A DNA stretch of 64,000 bases, taken from Branchiostoma floridae (lineage: Eukaryota; Chordata; Leptocardii; Amphioxiformes; Branchiostomatidae). Of this stretch, positions 1 to 13,300 are shown piece by piece. Position numbers and translations under genes: made by a program. The notes under the pieces are model-generated. The model saw nothing but the letters and a program-made list of their open reading frames with translations, was not told the DNA's origin and made no database searches. Numbering within the stretch: the first letter of the stretch is position 1; each line of letters begins with the position of its first letter. The stretch is taken from positions 12,655,876 through 12,719,875 of the forward strand of contig NC_049986.1 of the NCBI RefSeq assembly GCF_000003815.2, given 5' to 3'.

Positions 1-816
1 CTCAGTAAGGGGGTCATTGGTGGGAATGGGTTGGAATGGGTGGGGATGGGTTGCAATGAAGGGGTATTGGTGGGATTGGGTAGATATTGGTGGGAATGGG
101 TTGGAATGGGTGAGAATGGGTTGCAATGGATGGGTATTGGTGGGATTGGGTGGATATTGGTTGGAATGGGTGTAAATGGTTGCAATGAATGGGTATTGGT
201 GGGATTGGGTGGATATTGGTGGGAATGGGTGAGAATGGGTTGCAATGGATGGGTATTGGTGGAATTGGGTGGGAATGGGTTGGAATGGGTGGGAATGGGT
301 TGCAATGAATGGGTATTGGTGGGATTGGGTAGATATTGGTGGGAATGGGTGGGATTGGGTTGCAATGAATGGGTATTGGTGGGATTGGGTAGATATTGGT
401 GGGAATAGGTGGGAATGGGTTGGAATGGGTGGGAATGGGTTGGAATGGGTGGAAATGGGTTGCATTTAATGGGTATTGGTGGGATTAGGTGGATATTGGT
501 GGGAATTGGTAGGAATGGGTGGGAATGGGTGGGAATGGGTCGCAATGAATGAGTATTGGTGGGATTGGGTGGGTATTGGTGGGAATGGGTGGGAATGGGT
601 TGCAATGAATGGGTATTGGTGGGAATGGGTGGGAATGGGTTGCAATGAATGGGTATGGTGGGAATGGGTGGGTATTGGTGGGAATGGGTAGGAATCAGTG
701 GGAATGGGTGGATAGTGGAGGGAATGGGTGGGTATTGATGGGAATAGGTGGGAATTGGTGCGAATGGGTGGGCGGTGGTGGGAAATGGGTAGGTGGTGGT
801 GGGAGTGGGTAAAGAA
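1..816. repeat. G-rich minisatellite
   Basis: Degenerate tandem array built from 6-12 bp words such as TGGGAATGGGT, TTGCAATGAATGGG and TATTGGTGGGAT, organised in higher-order units of about 50-60 bp. The top strand has almost no runs of C and very many GGG and GG runs, so it could form G-quadruplexes. The array starts before or at the window edge and decays into unique sequence near 816. Long ORFs on both strands here are by-products of the repeat and are not called as genes. Confidence 0.95.
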
Positions 817-1041
817 AGTTGAAAGATGGGATACAACGTAGTCAATAATGTACAAGGAACTGCTGTATCACCTTTATATATGTCTGTTGCATTTGTAAGG
901 CTAGTACAGATAGTTGTGGGCAGTAGGCGTTGTCTCTTTCCTTGGCGCTTTGCATAGTTGTGACGGCAGTCCCATTTGCATATTTGTGACCGGAGACATG
1001 CGGCCTATGCCCAACGTTTGCGTAACCCTTATCATATAAAG

Positions 1042-4000
1042 ATGGCGTCGCGTCTGATCCCTGGTGCCGGACAGGTGAAGAAAATTTCCGTTTTCTCGTT
1101 TCTTTAGTGGACACAGTGTACTCTTAGAGTGCTATTCAATTACTTAGATATGTAGGAGAACAGTGCTTGTCGGTTGATGATGGAGTTTGATTGATTTGTG
1201 GTCGGTCTTGCCGAAAATTTAAGTCGACCTAGAAAGAAGCACACATAAATTTTGTTGTGACAAGGACACATAATCCTAGTATTGCCCTGTGCTCAAGAGC
1301 ACAGATTAGATGCTTCCTTGCTATCTAAATGGTCATACGAAAGACAAAACGACCAAATGATCACAAAAGGAGAAGCAAAGATCTTAGGTAGACGACGTAG
1401 CCTGGAGCTGGAGGCAGCAAGCAAAGGTTGATGATTTGTGACTGAAACTTGAAAGGGGTCAAATCATGATCAGTACTACAGTAGAAATTTGTAGATGTAC
1501 TGTGCCTGTCACATACTACCACTAGTAGTATTAGGACATTAGAATAGATTGTTAGGTTTTCTTAGTCATCCTTCAGCTTATAAATTCCTTCATGGTCTCA
1601 TACTACTTTACCAGCATAATTTTGTTTCCTTCAATCCAATGCATATAGCAAAGGTCGAACCTTGGTCCCATATGCGTTATAGCACAAACCAAAGCTTAGG
1701 TCTGCATATTTAGTAATCTCCAAGCAGATTTACCGGTGGCATGATACGGTATCAAAAGGGCCAAGCAGTTTCTGGTGGACAGCTGGACACTGCTTGGTGC
1801 TTTTGATACTGTCTTACGCCACCGGTAAATCAGCTTCCAAGGGGATTATGCATAATGGTTGTCTTGGCCCTTTTGTATGTTCTTTTTCTTCTCTAAAAGA
1901 CGTATTCTGTGTATGTTCCCTCCAGTATTTGCGTATTGCGAGCCGCCTGCAGCAGCATGTACGCACCAAGGCCACAGCCCCCAGCCCAGCGGCCACCACC
2001 GCTGAGGGGGCCCCTGGTGGGGGGCGGGGCTACTCGTTTGGTAACTATCTTATCTTATCATCCATCTTAAAAGTAGGCGAGTTGTAAGTCAGCCATTGGT
2101 TTCAACAGGATGAAAACTTATGCTGTTGATCTCTAAATTTACATGTGTACCAAAGACATTATATATATTGTCCTTAGTTATATATGTAGCTATAATCTTT
2201 TGCAAGATCTACAAATGTATATATAGTCTAATAGTCCTTGGTTTATTGTATGTGCAAAGTTACAAATTACTAAAATGAGAAGTTTTATTTTTAAGTTAAT
2301 CTTAAGGGGCCAGTCTTCCAGCATTTATAAGTCAGATATTCTCACATGTACATAAGCAAGGATTGAAACACAATGGGCACAGATTGTAATCTTAATTATT
2401 GTTATCTTTATTTTTGTTGTGATGTAAATATCTGGATCCTGGCAGATCAAAAATGTACTTTTGTTCAATCTGTCCCTTTTTTAAGTAACCGTGAACTATG
2501 TGTAAATTTTCTGTGTATTTTGCAGAGCTGACTGATGAGCAGAGGGAGTACCAGGACCTGGCCCGCAAGTTTGCACGTGAAGAAATCGTTCCAGTTGCGC
2601 CGCACTATGACAAAACTGGAGAGGTACTGTACAGTTTGGTAGTGATGTCTTTGTAGACAACCTACAACAATGTATACCACTTAGCTGCCAACAGTTTGGT
2701 GGTTATTCTGCTACCTGCCTCAGGGCATAGTCTGTGTTTACACAATCTCTCCCTGGCTGGGGTTAAGAGGGCGATTTTAGTCAGGCTACCTGATCGGGGC
2801 AATACTGATCAATGGGTCGTTCCAAAACATAATGGCAGAGGGGGGAAGGAAGAGGCTGGATTGGAGTGTGGGAAGGGTTCAAGCATCTGGATTTGGAACT
2901 AGAGTAGGGTTTTGAGCAATTTGGATTGGGAACTAGGGAGGGTTTGAGCAATTATCCTCAACAGTACGACATGACTTACACAATCTGTGGAGACCACAGT
3001 GGAGTATAGAGTACTGTAACCAAAAATATCAGGGTGGCTTTAATATGACTATTGTTTTGTGGTAAACTCAAACATTTGAAATTTGCCCCTTGAGTTGCCT
3101 TGAAGAAGGTTAAAAGTTCCCTTACCCCACACTCTTTCAGTGCTCAACATAGAGCTTAAAACACTGTCACTTTATTCAACTTGCAACAGGGACAATACAA
3201 TGTGGACACTAGGCAGCTAACAAGCTGATATTGTGACATTTACATAATACAGTACAAAAATGAACAAGTGTAAATACAATCAAATTATGTTTAAAATGCT
3301 CTGTCACAGGAAAAGGATGGACAAATGTTTGGAGATTGGGAAAAGTTCTTCAACTTAGGAAAGAGTTAAATGTAATTGTAGGTTTGAGGTAAAAGATGCT
3401 GCTGTTTTCCCTTTGTCCACAGTATCCTGTCCCAGTGCTGAAGAAGGCATGGGAGCTGGGTCTGATGAACACACATATTCCTGCAGAATGTGGTGAGTTG
3501 GGAAATCTGCTCATGTATCAGACACTGGTCTATCAAACCCCAAGCTTTGCCGGCAAGTTGCCCAATTTTAGAATTGAAAGAGGATTGTGCATATTTTTTG
3601 CCTGAAAATCTACCTTGTCATATTTAATGGGGCCTCTAGTGACTGGTGAACATTGGTTGACTAAAAATTGCACAATGGAGAGAACACTGTGAAAAACATC
3701 GCTTAGAGCTGGAAAACTCGGATGATCAATTTTTATGCTGTGTGATGGGCTTCAAAGCAGTGAAATATCTCTGCTCAAATTTCGTCATTCAAACCTCATC
3801 TTGTTATTCTAATGTTTGCCTGTATAGTACATCCCTCACAAAATAAAAAAAGGTTACTAATGTTATACATGCCACTTTTTTTGTCTGGATGTAGGTGGCA
3901 TGGATCTGGGGATCTTTGATGCCTGCATGATTACAGAAGAACTGGCATACGGCTGTACAGGCATCCAAACTGCCATCGAGGCCAACTCTCTTGGGGTGAG

Positions 4001-7000
4001 GACCCATGTACACCTACATGTACATGCATACAAAGTTTACAAAGTATACAAATGTAAACTTTTGCTTGTGAAATAATACATTTGTATTTCCAAATTTTCG
4101 TTTGTACCGGTAAAAGAGGTATCAAAATCAATCTACTAGTGCAGACTAAATCTAATGATGTACCTTTAGATACATGTTGTGAAAAAGATTTTTAGTCTGG
4201 CTTGAATATTGATATATTTTCTCTTCAGCAAATGCCAGTGATAATTGCAGGAAGTGAGGAACAGAAGAAGAAATATCTGGGAAGGATGACTGAAGAGCCT
4301 CTTATGTGTGTAAGTAATGTGTAGGACCATGACTTCTTGGGACCTAACCACTAGTATAGAAAGTTTCTGGGATGTTAACACTTACAGTGCATTTCATTCT
4401 ATGTTTTACCTATTGTAAAGTATATGAGGGGTTCTCATTTTTGTTTCTTTGTGTGTTTTGGTGCATGGACATGTTCACTTGGGTGTAATGTTTGCCTTGC
4501 AATCAGTTGTTAGTGAGTTCAATCCCCAGCCAAGTAATACCAAAGACTTAAAAAGTGCAACATGCTGCTTTCTCTGCCTAGCACTCAGCACTTGGGAAAG
4601 AGTGGTAGTATGACACACAGACTACTAGTGGTAGTGGACTAACCCCCTGCTGTGATGATTGCATACACACGCTTTACACTAGGTTTTTCTGAGACGTCTT
4701 GGCCAAGACCGTCTCAAGACCGTCTCAGCCAAGACGTCTCAGCCACAGTGTAAAGAGCGATTTGGGGTCTCAAGACCAGATTTCCTGCTGTGCGTCTTGA
4801 GACCACATCAGATGTGGTCTCAAGACGCTCAGCAGGGGTGTGAAGACGCACAGCAGGAGTGCCAAGACCCATTTTTTACTGTGTAAAGAGAACGGTCTTA
4901 GAAAATTCGTCTCAGAGCCTGCTTAGGGCCAACTTTGAGCGGTATTTGTAGGTCAAAGGGTATGTATCATTGAGCCTACCAAGTGCAATCTCTACAGCAT
5001 TTTGGATCTGTGTTTACTAGGAGGTTGTTTTTCATTGTAATTTTTTTTTTCTTATTTTCGACACCTTTTTTTACCTCTTTAAACAGGGACTGTTTTTTTC
5101 TGATAGTTGTTGGAGTCAACTACAATCCAACCATCTATATTTCCCCTGCATTTGTGGAAAAACTGCCTACTTATTACAGAGGAAAGTGTGTGGTTAAATG
5201 CAGAGACACAGAATAATGTCTGCAAGCCTGCTCTGCAGGGAGTCCAAGACAGCTTGTCACAGCGTGTGTAAAGCTCTCGTTAAAGGTCTTGGCTGAGACG
5301 GTCTTGGCCAAGACGTCTCAGAAAAACCTAGTGTAAAGCGAGTGATAAAGAATTGTGCCCCAGGGCTATAGAAACATAGAATGCATGGGTGCCACCTGAT
5401 CCACCATTTGGTGCATGTTCAAGCTTAAGGATTTTATCTTTTTATTTCCTTTTGACATCATTAGTATGGGGAAAATTGCTAGTGTATTTTGTACAATGAA
5501 CAAACGCCTGATAACAGAAGTCCATACCAACAACAACACAGGTGTAATATAATATAACCTCTACCCAGGCCTATGGTGTGACGGAGCCTGGAGCTGGGTC
5601 TGATGTTGCAGGGATCAAGACTAAAGCAGTGAAGAAGGGAGACGAGTACATCCTGAACGGACAGAAGATGTGGATCACCAACGGCGGACACGCCAACTGG
5701 TACTTCGTGCTGGCCAGGACCTCGGACGACCCCAAGATGCCTGCTGGGAAGGCGTTTACTGGCTTTATCGTGGATAGAGAGTGGGAGGGCGTTACACCGG
5801 GCAGGAAGGTAAGACTTATGTATTGCTATTCCCCATTCAGGGAAGGAAATGGATTGTTTTTGTTCATCCTCATCTTCTCACCAAAATGAAAACAATTTGA
5901 CAGACACTCAAAGACAGATGTCACTCACACTCAAAGACAGAAGGAAAATGTGCAGACTATGCATGATGTACAAAATGACTGATACACTGGTAGATGTACT
6001 GACTACAAAGTGTGTACTAGAGTATCAATCCAGGATTGACAAAATCAAAAATTTGTCCTTGACCTCTCTTTTTCATTGGCTAATGCAGTAAATTAAACAA
6101 AGGGCAATACAATTCTGGCATCAAGAAAATTTTGATAAGCTACTTTCAGACCTGGAAATTTCACATCATGGTATAATTTGACTTAATGAAGGTAATTGAA
6201 ATAATTTTCTTCCGCACCTTGTTATTTAGGAGTGGAACATGGGACAGCGAGCGTCGGACACGCGCGGGATCACGTTTGAGGATGTGAGGGTCCCAGCTGA
6301 GAACGTGCTGGGAGCTGAGGGGATGGGCTTCAAGATCGCCATGGGAGCCTTCGACAAGACAAGACCTCCGGTAAGATGTCATCTTCTAGGACACCTATTG
6401 AAGTTACAAATGTATTTCATTTGCTTTCTAGACTCTAGATGTCCTGGTAAAATGCAGTCACTAACAGACTTCTTTTCTTAACACTGCAAAGTAAAATGTT
6501 TTACAGAAAAGTTAGCCAGCTAAAATTTGAACTATGAAGACTGACCACCAGACCAGACATGTTAAAGAGTGGAAACAAGTCAGAATTTTGAAGTGTTACA
6601 TATGTAGGATGATTTTGGGTGAATGGTGTGTTTTTGTATGAACAGGTTGCAGCTGGAGCCACAGGTCTGGCCCAGAGAGCGCTGGATGAAGCCACAAAGT
6701 ACGCCCTGGAGAGGAAGACTATGGGGAAATACATCGCTGAGGTGGGTAGGAGAGAAATGCTGTAGGGTAGTCTACATTTTGAACAGTGACTGTCTAAGTG
6801 TCTATTTGTAAGGAACCTGAAGATCTGTCAGGGTTTTTTTTTATAAGTGATTGTAGAATTTTCATACAAAATGACCTAAATTTTAGGTGTTGCAGTCACG
6901 CTTACTATGAATCATGTATTTTTCTTTCAAATTTCCCCTATCTCAGAAAGAAAGAAAAGCAGTCTACAAACTTCATTGCATCTTACATTGAAAAAGAAGT

Positions 7001-7782
7001 TTTTACATACTCAGTAATATGTCATGAATGTTTTCCAGCACCAAGCGATAGGGTTCATGTTAGCGGAGATGGCCATCATGGTGGAGACCTCGCGACTCCT
7101 GACCCAGCGCTCGGCCTGGGAGATCGACCAGGGGCGGCGCAACACGTACTACGCCTCCATTGCCAAGGCCTACGCAGGGGACGCCGCCAACAAGTGTGCG
7201 ACGGACGCGGTGCAGATCCACGGAGGGAACGGGTTCAACTCGGACTATCCCGTGGAGAAGCTGATGAGAGATGCCAAGATTTACCAGGTAAGTACAGAAT
7301 AATCAGAACTGTAGAAAATGTATCTTAGGACATACATGTGGATAAAGGAAACTTAAACTTGGCACGGTAGCTTTCTACGAGTGATCTTTAAGTTATTGAA
7401 GAACAGGTCACAACTAGATACTTGCTTGACAGAGTTATAAAATCCCTGAAAATGGAATTCGTATAAGATGAGAAGTTACAAGTCCATTCTGTAATTTGTC
7501 TTTATGGTGTTTTTATTGGGAAATTGTTGTTTTGCCTGCTGTTGAATGATGGTGTTGTGACCAATGAGACATGTTATTGCAATGTCTATTATTTCATATA
7601 GCGAAATTCTTAAAAGTCTGCAAAAAACTTTGGCATCATCATTGGTGTTGTATCATGATTTTTCCTTTGTGACATGACACAAATCTACTGTTTCTCCACA
7701 GATCTATGAGGGCACAGCTCAGATCCAGCGTCTCATCATCTCCCGAGAGCTGCTGACGAAGGCCAAACAGACACAGTGGTGA
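1042..7782 (+). CDS. ACADM: Medium-chain specific acyl-CoA dehydrogenase, mitochondrial (11 exons, complete)
   Basis: FAD enzyme of the mitochondrial matrix that catalyses the first, alpha-beta dehydrogenation step of medium-chain fatty-acid beta-oxidation and passes electrons to ETF. Exons: 1042-1074, 1926-2040, 2526-2623, 3423-3492, 3895-3995, 4229-4309, 5569-5808, 6230-6370, 6646-6741, 7039-7287, 7702-7782. All junctions are AG/GT with matching phase and give 434 aa (human ACADM is 421). Exons 1-2 encode an Arg/Ala-rich, acid-poor leader ([11 protein letters not shown], then [16 protein letters not shown]) typical of a mitochondrial presequence. The FAD/substrate core shows [34 protein letters not shown] and [13 protein letters not shown]. 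The last exon carries [11 protein letters not shown], whose Glu is the catalytic base in this family. The start is the ATG in AAAGATGGCG, chosen because exon 1 joins exon 2 in phase 0. Introns hold MITE-like elements at 1714-1848 and 4667-5344. Assignment to medium chain rather than another ACAD rests on near-colinear similarity along the whole length. Confidence 0.96.
1714..1848. mobile_element. MITE-like hairpin, TAATCTCCAAGCAGAT family, copy 1 (ACADM intron 1)
   Basis: The left end TAATCTCCAAGCAGATTTAC is mirrored at the right by GTAAATCAGCTTCCAAGGGGATTA. The inner arms (ACCGGTGGC...GGTATCAAAAGG and CTTTTGATACTGTCTTACGCCACCGGT) also pair, so nearly the whole 135 bp folds into one hairpin. 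The same ends recur at 8892-9061, 35681-35825 and 50814-50971. No coding capacity. Confidence 0.75.
4667..5344. mobile_element. Terminal-inverted-repeat element in ACADM intron 6
   Basis: The left end CGCTTTACACTAGGTTTTTC followed by TGAGACGTCTTGGCCAAGACC is matched in inverse orientation at the right, ending in GAAAAACCTAGTGTAAAGCG. The arms are about 45 bp and nearly perfect. Between them are further GTCTCAAGAC/GTCTTGAGAC words, so the left third is itself palindromic. Length is about 675 bp with no transposase, consistent with a non-autonomous DNA transposon. The host exons on either side (4229-4309 and 5569-5808) are intact. Confidence 0.8.
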
Positions 7783-8003
7783 AAACTGTCCTCTGACAAA
7801 CTGCAAACATCACAATGCACATCAGATAGTTCAGGGTCAACTCAACAGTGATAGATCTAAAACTGTGAAAATAACTGTGTTACTTATACTGATCAAAACT
7901 CACTCCCTACATGTATAATGTGTCCAGCTTACCTCAATTTTTCTCTGATGCCGATGGTATCGGTAGCTTACCTACATTACCTTATTATTAACTTAAGTAC
8001 ATA

Positions 8004-8454
8004 CAGTCAAACCTGCCCAAGCGACCACCTCTTCTTAGCGACCACCTGGCCATTATGACCGCTTTTTCTCAGTCCCAAAAATTTTCCCCATTGATGTAAG
8101 CATTAAGCGACCTCTTCACAACAACCACCTGGCCAACGCGACAAAAATTGGACCAAATCCCTGCCCATAACGACCACTTCGTTTTCAAATCTTGAGGTGT
8201 CATCGATTTTCAATGATAAGTAGAGCGATTTTGAGCCGAATTCGGCGGATTTTGACCATTACAATGTTATGTTCAAAATAAAGATGGCGGCGGATGCACG
8301 TGCATGTGCTTGCTATTTGCCATTCAACACAATGGAAACCATTTAAACTATGCATCAAGCATGTTGTGAGTCGATTCTCTTCTAACCGACCACCTGACCA
8401 AATCGACTGCTTTTGCCTGGTCCCCCGGGTGGTCGTCTTGGGCAGGTTTGACTG
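8004..8454. mobile_element. Non-autonomous DNA transposon with TA target duplication
   Basis: The ends are perfect inverted copies over CAGTCAAACCTGCCCAAG, with further matching to GACCACC, and are flanked on both sides by TA (8002-8003 and 8455-8456). The interior repeats AGCGACCACCT-like words several times and carries no protein. It lies about 220 bp downstream of the ACADM stop, so it may be part of the 3' UTR. Superfamily not assigned: the TA duplication alone does not decide it. Confidence 0.8.
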
Positions 8455-8891
8455 TATAATATGTTTTCGTACATATATATGCTTTGAACATTGTGTATAA
8501 AGGATTCTAAAACTAGAAGGGTGCCTTCTGAAATGTGTATTGTTTCACTAAGTTTGTTTTCAGTGAAAATGGTGTATTTGGTTGAGGTTACTGTGAGAAG
8601 GTTGTACTTTAACTGACTATAGCAGAAGTAGTTACCTGTGTACAGGCTGCTTGTATCTTGAGTATTATCCCATATATGTATCTATATAATCTGAATACAA
8701 CAGAGATGGAATATCGGAATGCTGTGGTATGTTGTCATATGCTGTCTACAGATATCAAGATTGTATCTGCTGTATCAATCAATGAAGTCTGTGAACTTTG
8801 AATGCAGTTGATGCTCTCTTTCAAAGCTTGCACAAGAACAACAAGGCAATATCACGGATGGCTAGCCTGGATGCCAGACTTTCTCTAGGTC

Positions 8892-9061
8892 TTATCTCCA
8901 AGCAGATCCTACAATGGCATAAGATAGTATCAAACTGGCCAAGGAGTGTTGTCAGCCAAGAGGTGTCCATTTGCCGGTAGCGAAACACACTCCTAGGCCG
9001 ACTTCACTCCTGCCAGCTTTTGATACTATGTTGTGCTACCGTAGGATCTGCTTGGAGATTA
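8892..9061. mobile_element. MITE-like hairpin, TAATCTCCAAGCAGAT family, copy 2
   Basis: Left TTATCTCCAAGCAGATCCTA and right TAGGATCTGCTTGGAGATTA are inverted copies. The inner arms contain the shared family words GATAGTATCAAA, CTGGCCAAGGAGTG and AGCTTTTGATACTATG. About 170 bp, no ORF. Closely related to the copy at 50814-50971. Confidence 0.82.
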
Positions 9062-10357
9062 TCCAGGTCGTTAACACAGGCCAGCTCCTCAGGCCTGTGT
9101 AAGCCCTGGAAATAGTCTTGCATCCAGGCTAGGGATGGCAGATTTCATTCCCAGTTGCCCATACTATACTACTTTATGACCCTTCCAGTTGCAAAGACAA
9201 TGATAGCTGCTGCTGAGACAATGATAGCTGCTGCTGATATATGGCAATGGAACATAGTGTCTTTTACGATTTGCATAACACCAACAAACAAACAAAAATC
9301 TTACTTTGACTTTTATATTATTTTAAGAGGGCAAAGAAGTGAATGTGGTGATGACATAGTGCCCTAGGATTATATATTTATGCTCCTTTGGGTTGAGGCT
9401 GTACCAAATCCACACAAAGTTGCTCTGCATATCCTTTAACTACTACGAGGATCCCCTGTGAAGTAACACTGAAGGTGATATAAAGAGATGCAAAGTACTT
9501 TTGTACACAGAACCCTCTATTGACCTTAGAGTTAGACTCAGTTGTCGTGTTGAAAACTCACAGCTTTGCTGTATCTTAAAAAAATTCAAATCAGTTGGTC
9601 AATATTACACGGACATTGACCATCATTCTTCTTAAATGAAACAAAAGCTCCTTGATGAAAAATATCCATCCAGTTCAATGTATCCCTATATGCACAAAAT
9701 GCAATTATATCTTCAAGAAAATTTCGAATTATAAAAGGCTGATTTATTTTTCTGCCCAATTTTGTCAGCATTACCCATGCAGAGTACTAGTATAGTATAG
9801 TAGTAGCAAAGAGGTTGATTTTGGTTGAAAATAGGGACAATCTCCTTGGTAGACCAAGGAATGTAGTTTCCGTGGACAAAAGTAAAGATAATGAGGTCAT
9901 CAACTCAAACCTTTGGCCTTTCCGTATCTTGCAGAGTCCAGCTTGGTTAATGATTCCGGTTCTTTTATTATAGCAAGGAGGTTAAAAAAACAACTTTGTG
10001 TACACACGGTAGGTTTATATCCTTTGACCTCCTTAGTGCATGTAAACACCCGTCATTCCGTTCGCTTTAAATATATGCATCTCCACAGGCGATCTGAAAC
10101 GTCGCCTTGATTTCCACATGCATCAGAATTGCCCTTTGTCTTTGTCAGCACCGCGTGAGACTCCACGACCGCTAGGATAGGATGAACTAGCCTCCATCAG
10201 TGAACGGGAACGTAGAATTCGGCGAAAAAAATCGGGAAATTGGCTAAGGGAGTCAGTCCATGCTAAGGTTCAGGATTCCCCTCCGGAGCTGCGCGTCCGG
10301 CCAACTGCTCTGGAAGCAAAACTCTCTCGTCAGTCTCAGGTAATCAGTCTGGTAAGG
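9062..10357. other. Intergenic stretch between ACADM and SLC22
   Basis: No supported gene. It contains a short duplicated word (GACAATGATAGCTGCTGCTGA, two copies near 9200) and otherwise AT-rich unique sequence. The last 250 bp before the ATG at 10358 become GC-richer and probably hold the 5' UTR or promoter of the SLC22 gene; no TATA box is clear. Confidence 0.6.
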
Positions 10358-13300
10358 ATGGACTACGACGCTGTTCTGCAGCACCTTGGCGAATCCGGCG
10401 CGTATCAGCGCCGTCTTGCTATCCTGCTGAGCCTTATAGGCATCCCTGCAGGCTTACACGTCGGAGCGATGACTTTCATCGCTGCTGTAACGGCCATGAC
10501 CTTTGACATATGAGATAATTAGGTAATGACTGTCTCGACCATATGAGGAGGAGCTTACATTAGCATATTAGGCAATCCCTGATTGGCTGGATGCCGACAG
10601 CATCCAACCAGCTTACCTGTGATGGGCGGAGTTATACAACCTATTGTCATGCTAGTTAACCTTAGAGAGTGTATGAGGAGATTTAGTTAGTCGGTGCCCC
10701 AAGGACTCAGGTGAGGTTGTTTAAGTAGGGCTTCGTCCCTCTGTTGGATTGTGTACTAGTTAGTAAGTTAGACCAACTCTCTCTGTAAATATACTTAGCT
10801 CTCTGTATCATTATCCTAGACCTGTAACTGTAACTGTAACTTGCTGTAGTCCTAAGTGAAACACATTGTATTATATGTTACTTGAGTTTAGCATAGGTTG
10901 AATAAACACGGCTCACAAATAGTAATCGACTGGTTTGGCTGAGTTCCTGATAAGTTAATATAGGACTTAGATACCAAACAACCCGAATCGTTATATTGGT
11001 TCCCACACCGAATTTGTGAATAACCGTGTTTTACAATCTTATGTTAGACTCTGTAACATAATAGTAGTAAACTTTCCAAACTTTGAATCTATAGTTCCTG
11101 TTTGTGCTTGCCTACCCGCGTTACGCGTTTCGGTTTCTTCTCCGGCCCATTTCAAACACTTAGCTAGTTAGTCCTTACCGGCAGTTTTCTGCATTTAGCG
11201 CTGTTGTTCCTTCTTCTATGCGTTAGAAATTTGCTGTTCTACCTGTTTTGGACTTACAAATTCTTGATTTTGGGTAGGACAGACGCATATTTTGCATTGT
11301 AAATTTCATTGTTCCTGGGTAGCGTGGATTGCCAATTTGGGTCCAAAATTTTGTTCTTGATTCCCACTGACTGCTTTGCTTTAGTCGTGCGTAGTTTCTT
11401 CCCGGCATATTCAAATCTTAGCGTAGGCTTAGTGTGCAAAACCTTTGCTTTGTGTTCATTTGGTTTTGAAATTTTTGGCTTGGCCGGACAAACTCTGCTA
11501 ATTAATTGCTCATAGTGACCATTTGGCACCGTCTACACTAAATTTGCATAGACGCCATTGTCATTCACGCATAGTATTATCACCCCTGCGCGCACTGCCA
11601 TACCTTGTCTTTTGTTCTTGTTCCTGCCTTTTGTTCTCATCCGCTGTGAAATGCCATATCTTTTGTGACTCTACTCCTGCCAGGCGACACTTGCCCAACC
11701 TGTGAAATAGCTGGTTTTGTCTATTTGGTGAGAATTTTGAAAGATTTGTCAACTGTTGTTTTTGCAGTGGTCCAGAATTTGCATTCAAATTTGCGAGGTT
11801 GGATCCTATTGTCCCTTTCCAAAATCTGTTGGTTTAGGCACCTTTTGAATTTTTCTGTTGTTTTTCTCCCAAAGTCCACCGAAAAGTGTTACTCAGTTTG
11901 GCAAACGTTGGGTCTCCGATTTCTAGTTTGGCACATTTTTCCAAACCATGGCCGACAATACGCTACCTTACGACCCAACTGGCGGAAATGAAGTTACCTT
12001 CCCCAAATTGGCTCGCTCCCGGCAGACTTCCACCCCCTCCAACCCTGCTTTTAACAGCTCGAATCCCTTCCGTGCCCTCTCTACCCCTCCCCCTATTCCC
12101 CCTAGGCTTTCTGATTCCACACCCCGCTCTGTACACCCCACCCACACACCCCGTCCTACGCGACCCATTCCCACCCCCAGCCTAGTGGCCTCGCCAGCCC
12201 CAGACTTTCACGCGCTGCCCTCTGATCACGCACCTGCCCTGAGCACTATGCCCACTCCCCCAGCGCGTAAGATTCCAGAACTGCGACTCAGCTTCGACGG
12301 CTCGGGCAAGACGACTTGGGAAGAATTTGAGATGCAATTTTGCAATGAACGTGACTTTTTGGCCTGGGGAGAAGTCACTTGCCGTGCTGTCCTGCTGAAG
12401 CATTTGTCGGGAAGTGCCCTCCAGACATTCGTCTGTGCGCCCGCGTGTATCCGCGACGGATCGTCCGATGAGGTCTTGATGTATTTGAGAGATATGTATA
12501 TGCGTCCGCAGGACCCTATGCACTACCGCGGAGATATTCAGAGCTTGCGGCGACGGCCCAATGAAACCCCGCAGGCGTTCGAGCTGCGGGTGCGCCAAAT
12601 AGTTGCTCTGGCCTACCCCCGGGCAGACCAGGTGATGCGCGAGGAGTTAGGCATCCAAATTTTCTTAGACAAGATAAGCCTGGACAACCCCATCCTCGGA
12701 AAGGAAGTGGGCAAATCTCGGCCGTCAACGCTGCATGACGCCCGCGATCAACTACAATTTTTGGAGGACCTAGAGAAGACGGTCTACCCCTCCCCGCACG
12801 TGCGCCAAACGTCCTCCGCCAGCATGGAAAATGTGCAGCGGCAGATGGACGCCATGCAGCTTGCCCACCAGCGGGAAGTCGCGGCGCTGCGGGGGCAGAT
12901 CGACAACCTCCAGGTGCGCACGGAGTCGCACGCGTCTCAGAGACCGAAGGCTCCACACCAGGAGGGTAGTCACGCATATCTGCCCAGAGAGGCTCCGTCA
13001 GTGCCGAGAGAGTCCAGGCAGCGGAGTCAGGTGCATTGCCAGGGCTGCAATGAGATTGGCCACATCATTAGCCGTTGCCCAAAGGTGCGTTGCTATGGCT
13101 GCTATGAAATGGGCCATATGAAAAGTCGCTGCCCGAATATTGCGTCCAACGCGCGTCAGGGAAACGGCCCCAGACTGGCCTAAGGGGTCGTCGGCCAGTC
13201 TCCAAATTGATGAAGACCCATGCGACACACCGACATACGAATAAAGTCTCTTCCACCACACACACACACACGGGTAGTTTTCACTTTAGCGCGTCCGCAA

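Noticed and set aside
31-855. Several Trp/Gly-rich ORFs on the plus strand and a His/Pro-rich one on the minus strand
   Set aside because: They are translations of the minisatellite; the frames exist only because the unit lacks stops.
6798-7328. 176-codon plus-strand ORF across ACADM exon 10
   Set aside because: Out of frame with the ACADM exon at 7039-7287, which explains the coding signal.
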